From CAYWRO01 sp964460345 (GTDB lineage: Bacteria; Planctomycetota; Phycisphaerae; Phycisphaerales; UBA1924): a DNA stretch of 12,950 nucleotides. Both the position numbers and the translations under genes were made by a program. The notes under the pieces were generated by a model. It searched no databases. It was not told where the DNA came from and saw nothing but the letters and a program-made list of their open reading frames with translations. Shown here piece by piece: positions 7,415 to 12,950 of this stretch; the stretch's first letter is position 1; every line of letters begins with the position of its first letter. The DNA is taken from positions 1 through 12,950 of the forward strand of contig CAYWRO010000088.1 of the NCBI GenBank assembly GCA_964460345.1. The letters are read 5' to 3'.

Positions 7415-7420
7415 TCTGCG

Positions 7421-8128
7421 ATGACGTTGCTTGAACTGACAGAGCCGTTGTTTCAGTATGTGTGCCGGCTGAGCCGCTCTGCGCGCAAGGGGGTGAGTCC
7501 GGAGCAGGCGCAGGTGGCGGGGGAGATCCGGCAGCTTCTTTCTGAGGCGAAGGGGAAGGCGGCCACGCAGCCGGGGATGTCGAGCCAGTTCGACAAGATC
7601 GAGCTGGTGCTGCTGTTCTTCGTGGACTTCATGATCCACGAGAGCGGGCTGTCGTGGGCGAACCAGTGGGAGGACCTGGCGCACGAGCGGAACGAACTGG
7701 CGGGGGAAGAGAAGTTCTTCGACATGCTCGATGAGACGCTCGCCGAGCCGGGAGAGGCCGCGACGGAGCGGCTGAGCGTGTACTACACGGCGCTCGGGCT
7801 CGGGTTTACCGGCTGGTTTACGGGCCAGCCGGAGGCGCTGCGGAAGAAGATGATGGAGATCTCGGCGCGGATTCGCCCGATGATCGACATGGACGAGACC
7901 GCGAAGATCTGCCCGGAGAGCTACGAGCATGTGAACACGGCGGATCTCACGGAGCCGCCCGGGACGAAGCTGGTGGGGCTGGGGATCGCGCTGACGGGGC
8001 TGCTGGTCATCGTCTTCGCGGCGAACTTCGCGCTGTACATGCACAAGCGCGGGCAGATGGGGGAGACCGTCAAGAGTTTGTATCGGGCGGGAAGCCCGTT
8101 GATGCCGGCGGCGGCGGGCGGAGAGTAA
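7421..8128 (+). CDS. tssL: T6SS inner-membrane protein TssL (DotU/IcmH family)
   Basis: TssL partners TssM in the T6SS inner-membrane complex and docks the baseplate through its cytoplasmic domain. The protein has 235 residues. DotU-family marks are GEEKFFDMLDE (95-105), the position where homologues have GGEKFF, and YYTALGLGFTGWF (121-133), like the family's YxCLxLGFxGRY. A single transmembrane helix lies at about 184-206 near the C-terminus, followed by 29 mostly polar residues in the expected periplasmic position. There is no OmpA-type peptidoglycan-binding domain, so cell-wall anchoring would have to come from another protein. It sits between tssK and tssM, 99 bases from tssM, with a strong hairpin in the gap. 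Confidence 0.95.
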   Translation: MTLLELTEPLFQYVCRLSRSARKGVSPEQAQVAGEIRQLLSEAKGKAATQPGMSSQFDKIELVLLFFVDFMIHESGLSWANQWEDLAHERNELAGEEKFFDMLDETLAEPGEAATERLSVYYTALGLGFTGWFTGQPEALRKKMMEISARIRPMIDMDETAKICPESYEHVNTADLTEPPGTKLVGLGIALTGLLVIVFAANFALYMHKRGQMGETVKSLYRAGSPLMPAAAGGE

Positions 8129-8139
8129 CCAAAGGAGTC

Positions 8140-8173
8140 GGATGAACGCGATTGACCGATCGGACGTTCATCC
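8140..8173 (+). promoter_or_regulatory. strong hairpin in the tssL-tssM gap
   Basis: A perfect 9-bp stem pairs GGATGAACG (8140-8148) with CGTTCATCC (8165-8173). Inside it CGAT (8149-8152) pairs with ATCG (8159-8162), leaving a 6-base loop and a 2-base GA bulge at 8163-8164. No T-run follows, so it is not a classic terminator. The left arm contains the ATG of a mini-ORF just after an AAAGGAG site, so in RNA the hairpin would hide that start codon. A role in translational control or mRNA processing between tssL and tssM is possible. Confidence 0.6.
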
Positions 8174-8189
8174 GCGGCGGACTGCCTGA
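8142..8189 (+). CDS. possible 15-codon leader peptide upstream of tssM
   Basis: ATG 8142 follows an AAAGGAG site (8131-8137) by 4 bases, a better ribosome binding site than that of tssM itself. It opens a 15-residue frame, MNAIDRSDVHPRRTA, ending at TGA 8187-8189, 38 bases before tssM. The peptide resembles nothing I know and has no run of one regulatory codon. It could be a translated leader coupled to the hairpin that overlaps its start, a remnant, or chance. Confidence 0.2.
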   Translation: MNAIDRSDVHPRRTA

Positions 8190-8227
8190 GGGCGCGTGCG
8201 GTTTCGGCCGCGAGAGGATTGTGAGCG

Positions 8228-11200
8228 ATGCAGTCGATGTTGAACACGTTTGCTTCGATGCCGATGCCGATGAAGGTCGGGTTGGCGGTCGTGACCGGGG
8301 GGCTGGCGGCGGCGGTGTTTCTGCTGCCCAGTTCGGTGCTGTGGGTGGTGTTCATCGGCGTTGCGGCGCTGAGCGGCTTGCTGGTGGGGTATCGCTCGCT
8401 ATTGAAGTGGCGGCGCAAGAAGCGCGCCGCGCCGATGGAGCGAGACCTGGCGGGCAACTCGTCCATGGCGCCGCAGGGCGTGACGGAGCCGGCGCGGCGT
8501 GCGCGGCTGGACGACCTGCGCAAGAACTTCGAGACCGGCGTGGAGAAGTTCCGCTCGGCGGGCAAGAACCTTTACTCGCTGCCGTGGTACGTGCTGGTGG
8601 GAGAGCCGGGCTCGGGTAAGACCGAGGCGATCCGGCACTGCAACGTCGGCTTTCCGCCGGGCCTGCAGGACCAACTTCAGGGGGCGGGCGGCACGCTGAA
8701 CATGAACTGGTGGTTCACGAACCACGCGGTGATTCTCGACACCGCGGGACGCCTCATGTTCGAAGAGGTGGAGCCGGGAACCACGAGCGAGTGGCAGGAG
8801 TTTTTGAAGCTCCTGAAAAAGAACCGGCCGAACTGCCCGATCAACGGCATGCTGCTGGTGATCCCGGCCGACTCGCTCATCCGCGATACGGCCGATGCGC
8901 TGGAGCGCAAGGGCGGGCGAATCGCCGAGCAGCTTGACTCGATCCAGCGGATTCTCGGCGTGCGCTTTCCGGTGTTCGTGGTTGTGACCAAGTGCGACCT
9001 GATCAACGGGTTCCGCGAGTTCTTCGACCAGATTCACGATCCGCAGCTTCAGCACCAGATCCTGGGCTGGTCGAACCCGGCGGAGTTGGATGAGCCTTTC
9101 CGACCGGAGCAGGTGGAGCAGCACCTCAAGACCGTGCAGCAGCGCCTTCGCCGTCGCCGGCTCGGGCTGCTGCTGGATCCGTGCCACACGGAGGATCCGG
9201 TCAACGGGAAGCGGATCAACGAGGTCGATGCGCTGTACGCGCTGCCGGACGCGCTTGTGAAGATCGCGCCGCGCCTGCGCCGCTACCTGGAGATGATCTT
9301 CGTGGCCGGGGAGTGGTCGGCCAAGCCGCTGTTCCTGCGCGGCATCTACTTCACGAGCGCCATGCGCGAAGGCGCCGCCCTGGACGCCGATCTTGCCGAG
9401 GCGATGGGGATCAGCGTCGAAGCGCTGCCGGAGGGGCGGGTGTGGGAGCGCGACCGCGCGTTCTTCCTGCGCGACCTGTTCATGACCAAAGTGTTCAAGG
9501 AGCGCGGCCTGGTGACGCACGCCTCGAGCACCAAGGGGCAGCAGACGCGCCAGCGCAACCTGCTCTACGGAACGGCCGCGGCGGGAATCATCGTGCTGGG
9601 GCTGTTCACGTGGCTCGGCGTGAACTCGCTGTCGTCGCGGATCGGCAAGCCGCAGGAGTTCTGGGACGCGGTGAAGGCGGCGTACGTGGATGAGCCGGGC
9701 GTTGTGCGGGCGGACACCGCGACGGCCTGGCCGATCGTGGACAAGGAGTTCCCGACGGATGAGCACCATCGGTACACGGGCGACTGGAAGATTGAGACCC
9801 TGGCCGATGCGCCGGGCGTGGAAGAGGCGGATCAGACGCCGGTGACGTTTACGGAGCCGCTGGTTGCGGCGGCGCGTGAAGACATCGGCGTGCCGCTGAT
9901 CTTCCTGCCGGCGAAGTGGTTCATGGGGGACTGGGGCGACATTCTGAACAACGAGCGCGTGGATGCCGCGCGTGCGATTTACGAGGCAAGCGTACTGCGT
10001 CCGCTGGTGAGCGCCGCGCAGGAGCGTCTGAAGAAGGATGCTGCCAGCGGCGACTGGTCGCTGGAAGCGACGGCAGCGTTTGCGGAACTCCTGCGCCTGG
10101 AGGTGGCCGCCGTGGACGCATCGGCGGGCAGCGCCGTCCAAGTGGAGCCGCTGCTGGCGTATGTCCTGAAGCATGATGCGGAGCAACTCGGGCGGGCGCG
10201 GAAGCACGTGGCGCTGCTGCAGGCGGCGATCGACGGCGATGGCGGCCTGTACACCGGCGACCGGGCGATGCCGCTGAGCATGAAGGGCTGGCAACTGGAG
10301 GGGATGGAGGAAGCAGCCCGGGCGTTTGCGACATTTGTGGAGGGGGACACCAAGGCGCTGGGGGACTATGGGCGCGTCAAGAACGTGCTGGAGGGACTGG
10401 ACCGGTTTGCCCGGGCCGAGCAGCACCTGCAGGAGGTCTCGGGGATGGTCGCGGCGGACCCCGCGGCGGCGATTTCGGCGTGGCGCCAGCGGTTTACCGA
10501 ACTCTCGGAGATCCGCACGGCAATCGGGGCCGACTGGGAGGCGATGAAGGGGCGTTCGCTCGCCGCGGCGTTCAACGCGGAGCGGACGACGGCGGTTGAT
10601 CGGCTGAACGAGTTGCACAACGCGTTGTTGACGGTCGTAGCGCCGGCGGCGCCGGAGGGTGAAGCGGCCGCGGGCGCGGGCGAGCTTCTGGACGGGCTGC
10701 TCAAGGGCAGGAAGATTCGCCGGACGGACGCGAACGGCGCCCGGGTTGATGCGCTGGCGGCGGTTTTTACCGTGGTGAAGGGGAGCCGGGACCGTGCCGC
10801 GGCGGAGCCGGATGCGGCGGTGGTGGGGCGGATCAGGACGATGGACTCGGTGCACATCGGCGCGCCGACGGATCCTGCGTTTGCCGCGCGGTTCGAGATG
10901 TACGAGCGTGTGAACCAGGTGCTCTCCGGGGCGGAGCAGGAGGGCGGGGCCCCCGCGTGGGGAGAGCTGTCCGGGCGTTTGTCGCGTCTGGATGACTCTG
11001 TGCGCGGGGCGACGGAGTTTGTCGATGGGCGGCTGCGCGCCCCGGCGGATGCGGATGCGGAGCGTCTGCGGTCGGCGGCGATGGATGCCTCAAAGACGCT
11101 GCTGGGAGCCGCGGCGCGACTGGGCCGGGCGGAGATGGTGGGCGCATTCCTGCGCGGCGCGCCGACGAGCGCGGCGACGCTCGGGGACAAGGTGGCGGCC

Positions 11201-12598
11201 TACAGCACGGAGAAGGGGCTGGCGTTCGCGCGGCCGGCGGTGCCGATGACGGCGGTAACGCCGGAGCAGAAGCCGGATCTTGATCGGCGCTATCACCCGG
11301 CGGCGGCCCGCGCGGTGCTGGGCGACTGCGCGGCGATCGGTCGTGCGCTGGGCGGCGATGGAACGCAGACGCTCAACGCCGCGGCGCTGCGGCCGTTGTA
11401 TGAGCCGCTGCGCGGGGCGGCGGATCAGTACGCCGATGCGTTCGTGACGTACTGGACCAAGGAGATCATCGACCAGGAGCTTGCGCCCATGCCGGTGAAC
11501 TCATGGCCGGCCTTCACGGGCGAGCTGCGCAAGCACATCCTGCGCGGGTCGTTCTCGACGCCGTTAAAGGGGATCGTGGACCGGATTGAAGAGGCGCTGG
11601 GGGTGATCAGCGACTACGGATGGATGGAGCAGGCGGAGTACGCGGCCCTGAGCGCGCAGGTGCGCAAAGCGCGCGAGTCGCTGACCGCGGATCGCTTTGA
11701 GGAACTGGCCAACAAATGGTGGGAGCTTGGTGACGAGGTGCCGGTGGCCCGGCGCACCTTTGAACAGCGGATGGGATCGGCCACCGACATTGCGGACATG
11801 ATCGTGTATGAGCCGGCGGACTTCGTGCAGCAGTTCTGGGCGAACTGGACGCTGGCTGCCATGCAGACGCTGGCAACGGCGAGTGCGCAGGCGGACGTGA
11901 CGAGCATCCTGAGCCTGAAGCAGAATGTCAGTTTCCCTCTGGAGCGGTATCGGGAAGGTAAGACGGCGATGACGGGCGAGCAGGTTGCTGATGCGCGCAA
12001 GCTGCTGGACTCGGTCGCGGCGATCGGCGCGGGGGGTGATGAGCGCGGGGCGGCGGTGCGGATCCTGCCGCAGCGGCACCTGGACCTGGTCGGGAAGATC
12101 CAGGGGCGCGGAAACCTGGGCGATGACCGGGCGTGGATCGAGAAGGTGGCGGCGGTGGCGCGCGGTCTGAGCGCTGACCGGCATACGCCGTTTACGGCTG
12201 AGATCCATTACCTCGGCAAGGAGCCGTCGCGGCGGGCGAATCGCATGGCGGCGGACATCTGGCCCGATGCGCGACTGGTGCAGGGCCGGCAGGCCGGCAC
12301 GCCGGTTCGCGTGCGCGGTGCGACGGAAGTCTTCCTGGCGGAGGTGAAGTACCCCGGCGAGACGTGCAGGCTGGACCTGCTGCTGCCGGATGGGACGGCC
12401 CGGACGGTCGAGATTCCGACGCCGTGGTCGCCGCTGTACCTGATCGACAAGTACGAGGGGACGCGGTCCGCCGATGGAAAGACGTGGGAGGTGGAGGTGC
12501 GGTTTGCGGACGAGAAGGACGAGGCGGTCGTGTGGAGCTTCTGGGTGAAGGTGGTGCTCGAGGGCGGCGTGCCGGAGCTTGATGACTGGGTGAAGTAG
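8228..12598 (+). CDS. tssM: T6SS inner-membrane protein TssM (IcmF family)
   Basis: TssM spans the inner membrane and forms the periplasmic column of the T6SS membrane complex. An in-frame TGA at 8222 limits the start; ATG 8228 has AGAGGA 9 bases upstream. Two N-terminal transmembrane helices lie at about 15-34 and 36-58. The cytoplasmic NTPase-like domain has a complete Walker A, GEPGSGKT (125-132), then ILDTAGR (169-175) and a G4-like TKCD (254-257). IcmF marks follow: RGIYFTSAMREG (371-382) and FFLRDLFMTKVFKERGLV (412-429). A third transmembrane helix (about 444-466) leads to a periplasmic region of about 990 residues, ending in a beta-rich stretch (CRLDLLLPDGTARTVEIPTP). At 1456 residues it is longer than the usual 1100-1300, mainly in the periplasmic part. 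The intact Walker A suggests nucleotide binding, which not all TssM proteins keep. Confidence 0.97.
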   Translation: MQSMLNTFASMPMPMKVGLAVVTGGLAAAVFLLPSSVLWVVFIGVAALSGLLVGYRSLLKWRRKKRAAPMERDLAGNSSMAPQGVTEPARRARLDDLRKNFETGVEKFRSAGKNLYSLPWYVLVGEPGSGKTEAIRHCNVGFPPGLQDQLQGAGGTLNMNWWFTNHAVILDTAGRLMFEEVEPGTTSEWQEFLKLLKKNRPNCPINGMLLVIPADSLIRDTADALERKGGRIAEQLDSIQRILGVRFPVFVVVTKCDLINGFREFFDQIHDPQLQHQILGWSNPAELDEPFRPEQVEQHLKTVQQRLRRRRLGLLLDPCHTEDPVNGKRINEVDALYALPDALVKIAPRLRRYLEMIFVAGEWSAKPLFLRGIYFTSAMREGAALDADLAEAMGISVEALPEGRVWERDRAFFLRDLFMTKVFKERGLVTHASSTKGQQTRQRNLLYGTAAAGIIVLGLFTWLGVNSLSSRIGKPQEFWDAVKAAYVDEPGVVRADTATAWPIVDKEFPTDEHHRYTGDWKIETLADAPGVEEADQTPVTFTEPLVAAAREDIGVPLIFLPAKWFMGDWGDILNNERVDAARAIYEASVLRPLVSAAQERLKKDAASGDWSLEATAAFAELLRLEVAAVDASAGSAVQVEPLLAYVLKHDAEQLGRARKHVALLQAAIDGDGGLYTGDRAMPLSMKGWQLEGMEEAARAFATFVEGDTKALGDYGRVKNVLEGLDRFARAEQHLQEVSGMVAADPAAAISAWRQRFTELSEIRTAIGADWEAMKGRSLAAAFNAERTTAVDRLNELHNALLTVVAPAAPEGEAAAGAGELLDGLLKGRKIRRTDANGARVDALAAVFTVVKGSRDRAAAEPDAAVVGRIRTMDSVHIGAPTDPAFAARFEMYERVNQVLSGAEQEGGAPAWGELSGRLSRLDDSVRGATEFVDGRLRAPADADAERLRSAAMDASKTLLGAAARLGRAEMVGAFLRGAPTSAATLGDKVAAYSTEKGLAFARPAVPMTAVTPEQKPDLDRRYHPAAARAVLGDCAAIGRALGGDGTQTLNAAALRPLYEPLRGAADQYADAFVTYWTKEIIDQELAPMPVNSWPAFTGELRKHILRGSFSTPLKGIVDRIEEALGVISDYGWMEQAEYAALSAQVRKARESLTADRFEELANKWWELGDEVPVARRTFEQRMGSATDIADMIVYEPADFVQQFWANWTLAAMQTLATASAQADVTSILSLKQNVSFPLERYREGKTAMTGEQVADARKLLDSVAAIGAGGDERGAAVRILPQRHLDLVGKIQGRGNLGDDRAWIEKVAAVARGLSADRHTPFTAEIHYLGKEPSRRANRMAADIWPDARLVQGRQAGTPVRVRGATEVFLAEVKYPGETCRLDLLLPDGTARTVEIPTPWSPLYLIDKYEGTRSADGKTWEVEVRFADEKDEAVVWSFWVKVVLEGGVPELDDWVK

Positions 12599-12683
12599 TG
12601 ATAGGGAGAAGTCCTTCCGCAGATTTGCACAGGCTGAAGGAAGAAGGGGGTTTGGTGCTGCTCGAAGAGCTGGCTTACTCGTG

Positions 12684-12950
12684 ATGGCGACGATGCTGCG
12701 AAACCTGTTTGGCAGAAAATCGAGCAGTTCCGAACGTGAGATTCACGTCGGGGCTTTTGGAAAGCATCCCGGGTGGAACGATCACATCGACGACATCGGC
12801 CTGGAGACCGAGCGGCTTGTGGGGGTGAAGCGGGTCGTGTACGTGGAGGGGATCGGGGCGAACATTGATTCGGGGGCCTGGGACAAGCTGGACGAGAGCA
12901 AGCGGCTGGAAGGGTTTGCACACGTCTTTGCCTGGCGCACGGGGGCGGGC
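12684..12950 (+). CDS. TagF-like T6SS-associated protein (3' partial)
   Basis: Only the first 89 residues are in the window. After a short basic N-terminus (MATMLRNLFGRKSSSSERE) comes GAFGKHPGWNDHI (23-35), which resembles the GxxGKLPxxGDF opening motif of TagF proteins (DUF2094). The frame is open back past the tssM stop, but the only earlier start codon is a GTG at 12681, directly adjacent; ATG 12684 is chosen. No strong ribosome binding site is visible, and a 6-bp inverted repeat (12612-12617 with 12636-12641) lies in the 85-base gap. In Pseudomonas, TagF holds T6SS off after translation by binding Fha, so its position after tssM in a locus with a TagH-like gene makes sense. Asn-Asp-His replaces the usual Gly-Asp-Phe, so this would be a divergent member. 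Confidence 0.5.
   Translation, partial: MATMLRNLFGRKSSSSEREIHVGAFGKHPGWNDHIDDIGLETERLVGVKRVVYVEGIGANIDSGAWDKLDESKRLEGFAHVFAWRTGAG

Noticed and set aside
7409..7423. TTG at 7409 as the tssL start
   Set aside because: It overlaps the GAGG ribosome binding site that fits ATG 7421 with a 6-base spacer.
8399..10855. Long minus-strand open frames, e.g. 8399-10855, 5404-7338, 2003-2950 and 826-1761
   Set aside because: They lie antisense to recognised genes and encode Arg/Pro/His-rich low-complexity peptides, as expected for shadow frames in GC-rich DNA. The plus-strand proteins carry clear family motifs.

Overview
The window is GC-rich, coding-dense DNA. It holds part of a type VI secretion system (T6SS) locus with one gene cut at each edge. 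Three core T6SS genes can be read directly: tssK (baseplate adaptor), tssL/DotU and tssM/IcmF (inner-membrane complex). Nothing in the sequence names the organism. The high GC, the roughly 100-base gaps between core T6SS genes and the large protein fusing a kinase-like domain to a SUMF1 domain would suit a member of the Planctomycetota (possibly Phycisphaerae), but that is an inference.

Layout. Bases 1-4197 (+) hold the 3' part of a very large gene: a degenerate protein-kinase C-lobe, one transmembrane helix, about 800 residues of Ala/Glu/Arg-rich helix, and a C-terminal SUMF1/formylglycine-generating-enzyme-like domain. It converges on a small lipoprotein gene on the minus strand (4248-4529). 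A non-coding stretch of about 350 bases follows, with a plausible promoter. The T6SS run, all on the plus strand, then starts with a TagH-C-terminus-like protein lacking an FHA domain (4882-5823). After it come tssK (5935-7311), tssL (7421-8128), tssM (8228-12598) and the start of a TagF-like gene (12684 to the edge).

How the genes may fit together. TssK, TssL and TssM are the part of the machine that links baseplate to membrane. The other genes look like relatives of the threonine-phosphorylation switch known from Pseudomonas: PpkA kinase, periplasmic SUMF1-fold TagR, outer-membrane lipoprotein TagQ, Fha and TagF. Here kinase-like and TagR-like parts are on one polypeptide, but the kinase has HGN in place of HRD and almost no activation segment, and the Fha-like protein has no FHA domain. 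This suggests a switch working by binding and conformation rather than phosphorylation, or one relying on partners outside the window.

Non-coding features. The gaps on either side of tssK each hold a long inverted repeat with 33-base arms built from AAAT-containing heptamers. The two left arms agree at 29 of 33 positions, and both elements begin exactly 3 bases after the upstream stop codon. The tssL-tssM gap holds a different strong hairpin that covers the start codon of a 15-codon mini-ORF with a good ribosome binding site.
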